DNA of 64,000 nt from Corynebacterium pollutisoli. Its GTDB lineage: Bacteria > Actinomycetota > Actinomycetes > Mycobacteriales > Mycobacteriaceae. Of this stretch, positions 47,837 to 56,428 are shown piece after piece. Position 1 is the stretch's first letter, and each line of letters starts with the position of its first letter. Made by a program: the position numbers and the translations under genes. Under the pieces are notes generated by a model that worked only from the letters and a program-made list of their open reading frames with translations, did no database searches and was not told the origin of the DNA. The DNA lies in assembly GCF_900177745.1 (NCBI RefSeq), contig NZ_FXAR01000004.1, positions 1 through 64,000 on the forward strand, given 5' to 3'.

Positions 47837-50800
47837 ATGTCGCTGCCCGTGACCGGCACGCTCAGCCGGGAGATCGAGCCACTGACCACCGCGGAACGCG
47901 AGCCCGCACCGCCGCTGCCGCAGGGGACGTTGAGTGCGGAGCCGGTGCCGGCGGCGCACCGGCCGGGGCAGGTGCCGCTGCTGCGGATCCTCATGCCGCT
48001 GGTGATGGTGGCGGGCATGGTGGCGATGGTCGCGCTCCTCATGCTCGGCGGGGCGGGGGCCAACCCGATGATGCTGCTGTTCCCGCTCATGATGGGAATG
48101 TCCCTGCTCATGGTCTTCTCCCCGCAGCAGGGCGAGGACGCCGACGAGACGCGCCGGGCCTACCTCCGCCACCTCGGGGCCCTGCGGGAGAAGGCGCTGC
48201 GCAACGCCGAACGGCAGCGGGCCCACGAGTTCCACCGCCACCCGGAGCCGGGGGAGCTGTGGACCTGCGTCGACGGACGTCGACTGTGGGAACGCGGACC
48301 AGACGACCCCGACACCCTCGAGGTGCGCATCGGACGGGGCGACACCGCCCTGTGCACCCCGGTCCAGGTCCCGGACTCCGGGGCTGCCGAGGATCTTGAT
48401 CCGGTGTGCGCGGTGAGCCTGCGCCGGACGGTGCAGGCGGTGGGCACCTGCCCCGGGATGCCGGTCGCGGTGCAGCTGCAGGCCTTCCGCTACCTGGGCC
48501 TGGCCGGGGCGGGGGCGGGGGATCTGGCGCGGGCGATCGTCGCCCAGCTGGTGGTGGCGCACGGCCCGGAGACGGTGGCGGTGGAGGCGGTGGGCAGTGG
48601 CTGGGACTGGCTCAAGTGGCTGCCCCATTCCCGTCACCCGGAGCAGGCGCGTCACCGGATCCTCCTCGTCGACCACACGACGACCACCGGCACCGAGCCC
48701 TACCTCGACGACCCCGTGTGGACCACCATCATCGACGTCGGCTCGCGCGCGACCACCGCCCTGGGCATGCGCGCGGAGCAGGAGGGACTGGCGCTGAGCG
48801 CCGACGGGGATCTGGTGGCGCACACGGCGGCCGGCGTCGAGAAGCTCGGGGAGGCCGACGGCCTGCGACCGGAGGAGGCGCTGCTGCTGGCGCGGAAGCT
48901 CACCCGCTACCGACGGCCCGCCGGGGCCACCGCCGAGGGCGGACGCGACCTCCTGTCCCTCATCGGGGTCGCCGACATCGAGGCGCTCACCCCGGACACG
49001 ATGTGGCCCGGCCGGGAGCTCAGCCGGCAGCGGCTGGTGGTGCCCATCGGCACGACGGAGCAGGGCGTGCCCGTGCGCCTCGACCTCAAGGAGTCCGCGC
49101 ACGGTGGCATGGGGCCGCACGGGCTGTGCATCGGTGCGACGGGCAGCGGTAAGTCGGAGCTGTTGCGCACGCTCGTCGTCTCCCTGGCGGCGACCCACAG
49201 CCCCGACGAACTCAACCTCGTGCTCGTCGACTTCAAGGGTGGTGCCACGTTCCTCGGCTGTGAGGGATTGCCGCACACGTCGGCGGTGATCACCAACCTG
49301 GCGGACGAGGCCGTGCTGGTGGAGCGCATGTTCGACGCCATCTCCGGCGAGCTCAACCGCCGGCAGGAGGTGTTGCGCGAGGCGGGCAACTTCGCCAACG
49401 TCACCGAGTACACCACCGCCCGCCTCGCCGGTCGGGATCTGCCGCCGCTGCCCGCCCTGGTCATCGTCGTCGACGAGTTCTCCGAGCTGCTCGCCGCGCA
49501 CCCCGACTTCGCGGACCTCTTCGTCGCGGTCGGCCGCCTGGGGCGTTCCCTGCACGTGCACCTGCTGCTCGCCAGTCAGCGCCTCGAGGAGGGGCGGCTG
49601 CGCGGGCTCGACTCGCACCTGTCCTACCGGATCGGCCTGAAAACCTTCTCGGCGGCCGAGTCGCGGCAGGTCCTCGGCGTCACCGACGCCCACCATCTGC
49701 CGGCCCGGCCCGGCGCGGGGTTCCTGCGTCACGACGCCGACCTCACCCGCTTCCAGGCCGCCTACGTCTCCGGACCCCTGGAACGCCGCGACGTCTCCGC
49801 GCTGCCCGGCGGCACCGGCCGCGTCGCCCTGTTCACCGGGTGGAAGCAGTTCGAGGAGGCGGAGACGCCGATGGTGGTCGACGAATCCACGACGCTTCTC
49901 GACGCCGTCGTCGACCGCGCCCGCGCCACCGCCGAGGCCCGCGGCCAGCGGGCCCACCGGGTGTGGCTGCCGCCGCTGCCACCGGTGGTGGAACTGGCGG
50001 GGGTCGCCGAGGACGTCGGTGCGCTCCGGGCGGTGGTCGGTATCGTCGATGTGCCCTACCACCAGCGTCAGGACCCGCTCGTGCTCGACCTGGGGGCGGC
50101 CGGCGGGCACGTGGCGGTGTGTGGGGGACCCCAGTCCGGCAAGTCCACGGCACTGCGCACCATCGTGGCGTCGCTGGCCGCCACCCACCCGACCGCGCTG
50201 CTGCGCTTCTACGTGCTCGACCTCGGCGGCGGGCAGCTGTCCACCCTCGACCGCCTGCCACACGTCGCCGGGGTCGCCGGGCGCGCCGAGCCGGAGCGGG
50301 TGCGGCGCATCGTCGACGAGGTGACCGGATTCATCGGGTGCCCGGAGGAACGTCACACGTTCCTCGTCGTCGACGGCTGGCACACGCTCGCCGCCGACTT
50401 CGAGGACCTCGTCGACCCGCTCACCGCCCTGGCCGCCGACGGACCCTCGCACCGGGTCCACCTCGTCGTCTCCGCGCCGCGGTGGACGGTGCTGCGCCCG
50501 GCGGTCCGCGACCTCATCAGCCACCGCCTGGAACTGAAACTCGGCGAGGCGATGGACTCGCTCATCGACCGCAAGGCTCAGCAGAAGCTCCCCGGCCTCC
50601 CGGGACGCGGGCTCGACCCCGAGGGCCGACCGATGCTGCTCGCGCTCAGCTCCAACCAGGACATCGCGCACATCGTCACCGCCACCCCGCAGGAACCCGT
50701 CCCGCGCCTGCGGGTGCTGCCGCCCCGGGTGACGCTGCCGGAGCTCGACCCCGCGCCGGGTATCCCGCTGGCCGTCGGTGGCCCCCGCCTGGGCACCCTG

Positions 50801-51445
50801 TGCTGGGACCCGGTGGGCAGCCCGCACCTGGTGTGCATCGGCGGGCAGGGGTCGGGCAAGTCCACCGCGCTGGCCACCGTCATGGCCGGCATCTGCGCAC
50901 TCGGACGCGACGCCGCCCGACTCGTGCTCATCGACCACCGCCGCGCCCACCTGGGGCGTGTCGACGAGTCGATGCTCGCCGCCTACTCCGCCACGACGAC
51001 CGCCACCGCCGACACCCTCCGCGACGTGGTCACCACGCTCAGCGCCCGCCTGCCCGGGCCCGACATCACCCCCGCGCAGCTGGCCGCCCGCGACTGGTGG
51101 ACCGGCCCCGACATCCACGTGGTCATCGACGACCTCGACCTCGTCGCCGACAATGACCTCGCCCGCCTCACCGACCTGCTCCCGCACGCCCGGGACATCG
51201 GCCTGCACCTCATCCTCGCCCGCAAGGCCGGTGGCATCGGCCGCGCCCTGTTCTCCCCGTTCCTGGCCGCTGTCCGCGACCAGACCCCGGCCGTCCTGCT
51301 TCTCGACGCCGACCGCGAGGAAGGCGCCGTCTTCGGCATCCGCCCCGTCACCCAACCACCCGGCCGTGGCACCTGGCAGGTCCGCGGCGAGACCATCGGC
51401 GTCTGTCAGGTCGCCGTGCCCCCGGAGAAAACGGAGGAATCATGA
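47837..51445 (+). CDS. eccC: Type VII secretion ATPase EccC (three FtsK/SpoIIIE domains)
   Basis: EccC of 1202 residues, the motor of the ESX system and the component that recognises WXG100 substrates. Two membrane helices near residues 40-95 (MLPLVMVAGMVAMVALLML-like segments) precede three FtsK-type ATPase domains with Walker A at about residues 433 (GATGSGKS), 762 (GGPQSGKS) and 1001 (GGQGSGKS). The first domain keeps VIVVDEFSELL as Walker B. All three are fused in one protein, as in ESX-4. The ATG at 47837 with AAGGGGGA upstream is preferred to the ATG at 47801. It overlaps the next gene by 4 bp. Confidence 0.95.
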   Translation: MSLPVTGTLSREIEPLTTAEREPAPPLPQGTLSAEPVPAAHRPGQVPLLRILMPLVMVAGMVAMVALLMLGGAGANPMMLLFPLMMGMSLLMVFSPQQGEDADETRRAYLRHLGALREKALRNAERQRAHEFHRHPEPGELWTCVDGRRLWERGPDDPDTLEVRIGRGDTALCTPVQVPDSGAAEDLDPVCAVSLRRTVQAVGTCPGMPVAVQLQAFRYLGLAGAGAGDLARAIVAQLVVAHGPETVAVEAVGSGWDWLKWLPHSRHPEQARHRILLVDHTTTTGTEPYLDDPVWTTIIDVGSRATTALGMRAEQEGLALSADGDLVAHTAAGVEKLGEADGLRPEEALLLARKLTRYRRPAGATAEGGRDLLSLIGVADIEALTPDTMWPGRELSRQRLVVPIGTTEQGVPVRLDLKESAHGGMGPHGLCIGATGSGKSELLRTLVVSLAATHSPDELNLVLVDFKGGATFLGCEGLPHTSAVITNLADEAVLVERMFDAISGELNRRQEVLREAGNFANVTEYTTARLAGRDLPPLPALVIVVDEFSELLAAHPDFADLFVAVGRLGRSLHVHLLLASQRLEEGRLRGLDSHLSYRIGLKTFSAAESRQVLGVTDAHHLPARPGAGFLRHDADLTRFQAAYVSGPLERRDVSALPGGTGRVALFTGWKQFEEAETPMVVDESTTLLDAVVDRARATAEARGQRAHRVWLPPLPPVVELAGVAEDVGALRAVVGIVDVPYHQRQDPLVLDLGAAGGHVAVCGGPQSGKSTALRTIVASLAATHPTALLRFYVLDLGGGQLSTLDRLPHVAGVAGRAEPERVRRIVDEVTGFIGCPEERHTFLVVDGWHTLAADFEDLVDPLTALAADGPSHRVHLVVSAPRWTVLRPAVRDLISHRLELKLGEAMDSLIDRKAQQKLPGLPGRGLDPEGRPMLLALSSNQDIAHIVTATPQEPVPRLRVLPPRVTLPELDPAPGIPLAVGGPRLGTLCWDPVGSPHLVCIGGQGSGKSTALATVMAGICALGRDAARLVLIDHRRAHLGRVDESMLAAYSATTTATADTLRDVVTTLSARLPGPDITPAQLAARDWWTGPDIHVVIDDLDLVADNDLARLTDLLPHARDIGLHLILARKAGGIGRALFSPFLAAVRDQTPAVLLLDADREEGAVFGIRPVTQPPGRGTWQVRGETIGVCQVAVPPEKTEES

Positions 51446-52392
51446 GCGCGCCCGCCGCCCCCACCACCCTGACCATCACAGTCCTCGACACCGCCACCAT
51501 CTTCGAGGGCCCCGACACCGTCTACCGATACGACCTGCCCGGCACCGGCATCATCGACGGCTGGGCGCTGGCCGCCGTCCTCGACCAGGCGAAGGAGCTG
51601 TGCAGCCTGCACTGGCCGGACGTGGAGATCATCGTCGACGCCGACGACCCCACCACCGAGGTGCTCACCCGCTCCCTGCTCAACAAGGGTGTCGCCGCCT
51701 ACCCTTCCGAGGTGCTCCGCGAGACCGAGATCCCGCCCCCGGAGGAGGTCACCGTCACCCGCCCCAGCGCCTCTGCCGGACGCCACCGCCTCGACACCCC
51801 GGTCCAGCCCTTCCACATCCTCGTCGGCGTGGTCGTCGTGGCCATCCTGGGCCTGAGCTGGTGGGTGGTGGGCGGGACGTCCGCCCCGGCGGCCACCGAG
51901 GTGGAGACCCCGGAGGTGGAGACGAGCAGCTCCCCGCCCCCGGCGACGCCGTCGGTGACGTCGACGTCGACAAGCGGGGGACCGGAACCACGGACCGTCC
52001 TCGAACACGAGAACCTGCGTCTCGAGGCACCCACCGGATTCCGCATGGAACAGCGCGACGGGCTGCGCTACGCCACCGGCGACGACCCCGCGCTGCGCAT
52101 CCACGTCGCCGCCGACCCCGTCTACACCGTGCCCGCGGAGGCGGTGGAGGCACACATCCACGCCATGATCGACACCGACGACACCCTCCACCTCCTCGCC
52201 CCCGAACGCGCCGGGCGTGGCGTGGAGGCCATCCGCTACCGCGAGACCCCCGGCGACGGGTCCGAGGTCACCTGGCACGCCTGGATCGAGGACGCCCACC
52301 AGCTCTCCGTCGGCTGCCACACCCGCGAGTCCCCGACACTGCCGCAGCAGGCCGCTTGCCGCATGGTCCTCGACTCCCTCAGCGTGCGCTGA
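51442..52392 (+). CDS. Type VII secretion-associated protein, Rv3446c family (TIGR03931)
   Basis: A 316-residue bitopic protein. The cytoplasmic N-terminal domain (about 1-125) is followed by one membrane span (FHILVGVVVVAILGLSWWVV), a Ser/Thr/Pro linker (with a GTCGACAAGC copy at 51966 encoding STST) and an extracytoplasmic domain of about 140 residues. It matches the Rv3446c family that accompanies ESX-4 loci. It is coupled to eccC (ATGA). No EccE or EspG gene is seen, consistent with ESX-4. Confidence 0.85.
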   Translation: MSAPAAPTTLTITVLDTATIFEGPDTVYRYDLPGTGIIDGWALAAVLDQAKELCSLHWPDVEIIVDADDPTTEVLTRSLLNKGVAAYPSEVLRETEIPPPEEVTVTRPSASAGRHRLDTPVQPFHILVGVVVVAILGLSWWVVGGTSAPAATEVETPEVETSSSPPPATPSVTSTSTSGGPEPRTVLEHENLRLEAPTGFRMEQRDGLRYATGDDPALRIHVAADPVYTVPAEAVEAHIHAMIDTDDTLHLLAPERAGRGVEAIRYRETPGDGSEVTWHAWIEDAHQLSVGCHTRESPTLPQQAACRMVLDSLSVR

Positions 52393-52433
52393 CCTGCGCT
52401 GATGGGGTGGGCGGAAAATAGTTCTGTGGGGCA

Positions 52434-52463
52434 GGGAACCTTTCGCCGGTTTTCGGAGTCCAA
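52434..52463 (+). promoter_or_regulatory. ECF-sigma-type promoter of the WXG100 pair
   Basis: GGGAAC (52434-52439), 18 bp, GTCCAA (52458-52463), followed by an ATGGTGG block. The same element with identical 18-bp spacing lies at 56063-56092. GGAAC as -35 with a GTC-type -10 is the pattern of ECF sigma factors. Confidence 0.6.
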
Positions 52464-52526
52464 CAATGGTGGACGGGCCGAGAACGGACCGTCGGGAAGA
52501 AACACACAACTCGGGAGGGGCAGAAC

Positions 52527-52844
52527 TTGACCCAGATGTTCAGGACCGAAGCCGACGTGATGCTGGCGACCGCCGGCCACGTCGACACCACCAACAACGA
52601 AGTACAGAGCGAACTGACCCGCCTGCAGGGCGTCGTCGACGGGGTGCGCGCCAGCTGGACCGGCAGCGCCCAGGTCTCCTTCGACTCACTCATGCAGCGC
52701 TGGCACGCCTCCGCAGGCGAACTGCGCGAAGCACTGACCAGCATCTCCGACAACATCCGCCACAACGCCCGCTCCTTCGAGTCGATGGAGGCCGACAACG
52801 CACAGGCCTTCAGCGCCGTCGGCGGCCAGGGCCTGGCCCTCTAA
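52527..52844 (+). CDS. WXG100-family secreted protein (first of pair)
   Basis: A 105-residue helical hairpin protein with WTG (ASWTGSAQVSFDSLMQRW) at the turn, the WXG100 hallmark of type VII substrates. The TTG start at 52527 is favoured by GGGAGGGG at 7 nt; an ATG nine bases later is the alternative. It pairs with the next gene, probably as a heterodimer exported by the adjacent EccC. No YxxxD/E export motif is obvious at the C-terminus (SMEADNAQAFSAVGGQGLAL). Confidence 0.92.
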   Translation: MTQMFRTEADVMLATAGHVDTTNNEVQSELTRLQGVVDGVRASWTGSAQVSFDSLMQRWHASAGELREALTSISDNIRHNARSFESMEADNAQAFSAVGGQGLAL

Positions 52845-52860
52845 GGAAGGGAAACAGACA

Positions 52861-53148
52861 ATGGACGCAATCAAGTACCAGTTCGGCGCCATCGAGGCCG
52901 CCGCCGGTGACATCAACGCCACTTCCGGCCGCATCACCGCGCTGCTCGACGATCTCCGCTCCCAGCTCCAGCCCATGGTCGCCACCTGGGAGGGCGACTC
53001 CGCCACGGCGTATGCCGAGGCACAGGCGAAGTGGGACCGTTCCGCCGCGGAACTCAACACCATCCTCGCCACCATCTCCCGCACCGTCAGCCAGGGCAAC
53101 GAGCGCATGTCCGACGTCAACCGCATGGCCGCCGCCAGCTGGGGCTGA
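52861..53148 (+). CDS. WXG100-family secreted protein (second of pair)
   Basis: A 95-residue protein with WEG at the turn (ATWEGDSATAYAEAQAKWD). The ESAT-6-like helical hairpin is clear. It starts 16 bp after the first WXG100 gene with GGAAGGGA upstream. The pair corresponds in position to esxT/esxU of ESX-4, directly before rplM. It is followed by a large hairpin terminator. Confidence 0.92.
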   Translation: MDAIKYQFGAIEAAAGDINATSGRITALLDDLRSQLQPMVATWEGDSATAYAEAQAKWDRSAAELNTILATISRTVSQGNERMSDVNRMAAASWG

Positions 53149-53161
53149 TCCGGACCCGGCG

Positions 53162-53216
53162 GCGCCGGGCCGGTTCCCCGCTGACGGGGACAGACGCAGA
53201 CCCGGCCCGGCGCTTC
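53162..53216 (+). terminator. Terminator after the WXG100 pair
   Basis: A perfect 12-bp GC stem (53162-53173 with 53202-53213), whose loop contains a second hairpin (CCCCG/CGGGG). A short TTCT tail follows. A further large hairpin, ACCGCCCG...CGGGCGGT, lies at 53261-53299. Confidence 0.65.
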
Positions 53217-53328
53217 TGTACTACCGCGCGCCCGCCCGGGCAGGTGGGCCGCACACGTCAACCGCCCGTGCTCTCCCCGTGGGGGAGTGCGCGGGCGGTC
53301 CGGTGATTCTGGGGTGGTTGGGTGGGTG

Positions 53329-53475
53329 GGGCCCCGGGATCGGTTCTCCGGGATCAGTTCCCCGGGGCCCGTGCTTCCGGGCGTCGGAAACCCCGGGATC
53401 GAGCTGACCCCGGGGTCCGGATCTCGGGGACCAGATCCCGGGGACCCGGCGGGGACCCCGACCCCGATCCCGACC
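53329..53475. repeat. GC-rich degenerate repeat array with CCCGGGATC units before rplM
   Basis: About ten imperfect units of 14-17 bp built on CCCCGGGATCGGTT (53333 onward), CTCCGGGATCAGTT, CCCCGGGGCCC and related forms, many self-complementary. The units can fold into several alternative hairpins. No protein-like frame is evident. It sits between the terminator of the WXG100 genes and the rplM promoter. Confidence 0.6.
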
Positions 53476-53486
53476 GCGGCAGCGGT

Positions 53487-53516
53487 TTGGTTTCCACCCA
53501 CCCTGCCCTTTACACT
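53487..53516 (+). promoter_or_regulatory. rplM-rpsI promoter
   Basis: TTGGTT (53487-53492), an 18-bp spacer and TACACT (53511-53516). The -35 lies in TTTGGTTTCC, shared with rpsH and infA. The leader is about 110 nt. Confidence 0.6.
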
Positions 53517-53630
53517 GGACAAGTTGTGTGCGCTGTGCACGGGTCTCCACCGGCCGCCGTGTCCCGGCTATGCACCACGAATCTTCACCAATGGCCGGCA
53601 GCCCCCAGACAGACTTTCAAGGAGTCATTA

Positions 53631-54074
53631 GTGTCTACTTACCACCCGAAGAGCGGTGACATCACCCGTAAGTGGTACGTCATCGACGCCACCGACGTGG
53701 TGCTGGGCCGTCTCGCCACCCACGCAGCTGACCTGCTGCGCGGCAAGGGCAAGCCCCAGTTCACCCCGAACGTTGACTGCGGCGACCACGTCGTCATCAT
53801 CAACGCCGACAAGGTTCACGTGTCCTCCAACAAGCGTGACCGCGAGATGCGCTACCGCCACACCGGTTACCCGGGTGGTCTGCGCTCCATGACCCTGGGC
53901 AAGGCTCTGGACACCCGCCCGGAGCGCGTGGTCGAGGAGGCTATCACCGGCATGATGCCGCACAACAAGCTCTCCCGCGCTTCCGTCAAGAAGCTCCACG
54001 TTTTCGCTGGCTCTGAGCACCCGTACGCCGGCCAGCAGCCCGAGACCTACGAGATCAAGCAGGTGGCACAGTGA
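53631..54074 (+). CDS. rplM: 50S ribosomal protein L13
   Basis: L13 of 147 residues, an early 50S assembly protein. The GTG at 53631 is followed by [20 protein letters not shown], and AAGGAG lies 8 nt upstream. Conserved [18 protein letters not shown] and [10 protein letters not shown] segments are present. Its TGA overlaps the rpsI GTG (GTGA). Confidence 0.98.
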   Translation: MSTYHPKSGDITRKWYVIDATDVVLGRLATHAADLLRGKGKPQFTPNVDCGDHVVIINADKVHVSSNKRDREMRYRHTGYPGGLRSMTLGKALDTRPERVVEEAITGMMPHNKLSRASVKKLHVFAGSEHPYAGQQPETYEIKQVAQ

Positions 54075-54625
54075 CCGAGCAGAACGAGAACCTGAACGAG
54101 GACCAGAACGTGGCTGAGGCCGGCGACATCGAGGCCGCCACCGCCGCCACAGAGGAGTTCAACTACACCATCGGCGACGCTGTCGCTCCGGAGGTCTCCG
54201 AGGAGGAGGCTGCCGAGGTGGCTGCTCCGATCGAGCTCGACGGCCCGATCCAGACCGTCGGTCGTCGTAAGCGCGCCATCGCCCGCGTCCACCTGGTCGC
54301 CGGCAACGGCTCCATCACCTGCAACGGCCGCCCGATCGAGGAGTACTTCCCGAACAAGCTGCACCAGCAGGACATCATGCAGCCGCTCGCTCTCCTCGAG
54401 CGTGAGGGCCAGTTCGACATCAAGGCCAACATCTCCGGTGGCGGCCCGACCGGCCAGTCCGGCGCTCTGCGCCTGGCCATCGCCCGTGCGCTGAACCTGT
54501 ACAACCCGGCTGACCGCGCCGCCCTGAAGAAGGCCGGCCTGCTCACCCGTGACGCTCGTGCTGTCGAGCGTAAGAAGGCTGGTCTGCACAAGGCACGTCG
54601 TGCCCCGCAGTACTCCAAGCGCTGA
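54071..54625 (+). CDS. rpsI: 30S ribosomal protein S9 with acidic N-terminal extension
   Basis: S9 of 184 residues, whose C-terminal tail (ending RRAPQYSKR) reaches the P-site tRNA. The first 57 residues are an acidic, probably disordered extension ([20 protein letters not shown]), and the conserved core begins [19 protein letters not shown]. The extension is an actinobacterial feature. GTG start coupled to rplM. Confidence 0.98.
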   Translation: MTEQNENLNEDQNVAEAGDIEAATAATEEFNYTIGDAVAPEVSEEEAAEVAAPIELDGPIQTVGRRKRAIARVHLVAGNGSITCNGRPIEEYFPNKLHQQDIMQPLALLEREGQFDIKANISGGGPTGQSGALRLAIARALNLYNPADRAALKKAGLLTRDARAVERKKAGLHKARRAPQYSKR

Positions 54626-54643
54626 TTTTTCAGTCCGCTGTCG

Positions 54644-54675
54644 ACGCCGCTCCACCGCACGGTGGGGCGGCGTTC
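54644..54675 (+). terminator. Terminator after rpsI
   Basis: A 13-bp stem with one G-U pair (54644-54656 with 54661-54673) and a GCAC loop, then TT. It overlaps the start of the glmM promoter region. Confidence 0.65.
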
Positions 54676-54697
54676 GCCGTTCCCGGACTGCAGCAGG

Positions 54698-54705
54698 CAT
54701 AATAT
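54698..54705 (+). promoter_or_regulatory. Candidate -10 element for leaderless glmM mRNA
   Basis: CATAATAT: CATAAT ends 7 nt, and TAATAT ends 5 nt, before the ATG at 54711. No ribosome binding site. Confidence 0.5.
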
Positions 54706-54710
54706 CCTTC

Positions 54711-56054
54711 ATGACTCGACTTTTCGGAACTGACGGCGTTCGCGGCCTGGCGAACAAGGATCTCACTGTCTCCCTGGCTCTGCAGCTGGGGGCGGCGGCC
54801 GCGCACGTACTCACGCAGCACCGGCAGTCGAGTGAGCGTCGTCCGATCGCCATCGTCGGCCGTGACCCGCGTGTGTCCGGTGAGATGCTGGCCGCCGCCC
54901 TGGCCGCGGGTATGGCCTCCCGGGGCGTCGATGTGCTGCGTGTGGGTGTCATCCCGACCCCGGGCGTCGCGTTCCTCACCGACGACTACGGGGCGGACAT
55001 GGGCGTGATGATCTCCGCCTCGCACAACCCGATGCCGGACAACGGCATCAAGTTCTTCTCCGCCGGTGGGCGCAAGCTGCCGGACTCGGTGGAGGACGAG
55101 ATCGAGGCGGCCATGTCGTCCCTGCCGGACAACGGCCCGACCGGCACCGGTGTCGGCCGAGTCATCGAGGAGTCCCCGGACGCGCAGGAGCGTTACCTCA
55201 AGCACCTGGCGGAGGCGTCCCCGATCGATCTCACGGGCATCAAGGTGGTCGTCGACGCCGCGAACGGTGCGGCCTCCGTCGTCGCGCCGAAGGCCTATGA
55301 GGCGGCGGGCGCCGAGGTGGTGGCGATCCACAACAAGCCCAACGCCTACAACATCAACGACAACTGCGGTTCCACCCACATCGGTCAGCTGCAGAAGGCG
55401 GTCGTCGAGCACGGCGCGCACCTGGGCCTGGCCCATGACGGTGATGCGGACCGTTGCCTGGCCGTCGACGCCGAGGGCAACGTCATCGACGGTGACCAGA
55501 TCATGGCGGTCCTCGCGGTGGCCATGAAGGAGAAGTCGGAGCTGCGGAAGAACACGCTGGTGGCCACCGTCATGTCCAACCTGGGTCTGCGCCTGGCGAT
55601 GGAGGAGCAGGGCATCACCATGCTGGAAACGAAGGTCGGCGACCGTTACGTCCTCGAGGAGCTCAACGCCGGCGGCTACCGCCTGGGTGGCGAGCAGTCC
55701 GGTCACATCGTGCTGCCGGTGCACTGCACCACGGGTGACGGCACCCTCACCGGCCTCAAGCTCATGGCCCGCATGGCGGAAACCGGTCAGTCGCTCGGCG
55801 AGTTGGCATCGGTCATGACGGTGCTGCCGCAGGTGCTCATCAACGTGCCGGTGGACGACAAGGCCGCGATCATGGGGTCCGGTTCCGTCCAGGACGCCAT
55901 CCGCGAGGCCGAGGCCGAACTGGGCTCCACCGGCCGTGTGCTGCTGCGTCCCTCCGGCACGGAGGAGCTGTTCCGCGTCATGGTCGAGGCCGCGGAGACC
56001 GAGCAGGCACGCCGTGTGGCGGGCCGTCTGGCCGCGGTGGTGGCGGCCGTTTAG
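54711..56054 (+). CDS. glmM: Phosphoglucosamine mutase
   Basis: GlmM of 447 residues, converting glucosamine-6-phosphate to glucosamine-1-phosphate for UDP-GlcNAc and cell-wall synthesis. It begins [20 protein letters not shown]. The phosphorylated Ser104 is in [13 protein letters not shown]; the metal loop DGDADRC and the phosphate site [14 protein letters not shown] are present. It works with GlmS, encoded 3 kb downstream. Predicted leaderless. Confidence 0.98.
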   Translation: MTRLFGTDGVRGLANKDLTVSLALQLGAAAAHVLTQHRQSSERRPIAIVGRDPRVSGEMLAAALAAGMASRGVDVLRVGVIPTPGVAFLTDDYGADMGVMISASHNPMPDNGIKFFSAGGRKLPDSVEDEIEAAMSSLPDNGPTGTGVGRVIEESPDAQERYLKHLAEASPIDLTGIKVVVDAANGAASVVAPKAYEAAGAEVVAIHNKPNAYNINDNCGSTHIGQLQKAVVEHGAHLGLAHDGDADRCLAVDAEGNVIDGDQIMAVLAVAMKEKSELRKNTLVATVMSNLGLRLAMEEQGITMLETKVGDRYVLEELNAGGYRLGGEQSGHIVLPVHCTTGDGTLTGLKLMARMAETGQSLGELASVMTVLPQVLINVPVDDKAAIMGSGSVQDAIREAEAELGSTGRVLLRPSGTEELFRVMVEAAETEQARRVAGRLAAVVAAV

Positions 56055-56062
56055 TCACCCCC

Positions 56063-56092
56063 GGGAACCTTTTGCCCTCTTGCGCAGTCCAA
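56063..56092 (+). promoter_or_regulatory. ECF-sigma-type promoter of the three-gene operon after glmM
   Basis: GGGAAC (56063-56068), 18 bp, GTCCAA (56087-56092), then ATGGTGG. It shares its sequence and exact spacing with 52434-52463, and begins only 8 bp after the glmM stop. Confidence 0.6.
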
Positions 56093-56137
56093 TGATGGTG
56101 GGACCACTCACCACGGACGACGCAAGGGGGATTTTTC

Positions 56138-56428
56138 TTGTCCGGGATCATCATCGACCACACACAGACACTGACCGCGTTGGCACGGATGCGCGCCGAC
56201 ACCGAGGAACAGCGACAACGCCACGCCAGTACCCGCCCGGCCCTGCCACCCACGGCCGTCGGCCGGGCGTTCACCGACCGCGGGGCCGCGATCGCCGCCA
56301 TGCTGCAGCAGGTCCACGAGGCCGGTGCCGCACGCATCGACGCCCTCCGTGACACCACCGACGCCGCGCAGGCGCAGGTGCGGGTGTTCGGGGACGCCGA
56401 CAAGCAGTTCGGGGGTGAGCTGTCGTGA
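56138..56428 (+). CDS. Small ESX-like helical protein, possible type VII substrate
   Basis: A 96-residue helical protein beginning MSGIIIDHTQTLTALARMRA. Its layout of two long helices with AVGRAFTDRGAAIAAMLQQV in the middle resembles short type VII target proteins, but a WXG is absent. The TTG start at 56138 has AAGGGGG at 7 nt. It is the first gene of an operon whose promoter matches that of the WXG100 pair, which is the best reason to connect it with type VII secretion. Not recognised as a named family. Confidence 0.7.
   Translation: MSGIIIDHTQTLTALARMRADTEEQRQRHASTRPALPPTAVGRAFTDRGAAIAAMLQQVHEAGAARIDALRDTTDAAQAQVRVFGDADKQFGGELS

Noticed and set aside
47708..51355. 1215-codon open frame on the minus strand opposite eccC
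   Set aside because: It has no domain sense and is a high-GC shadow of the clear three-ATPase EccC protein on the other strand.
53322..53630. N-terminal extension of L13 through the repeat array
   Set aside because: The frame is open but low-complexity, lies upstream of the promoter, and the conserved L13 N-terminus starts at the GTG 53631 with a good ribosome binding site.
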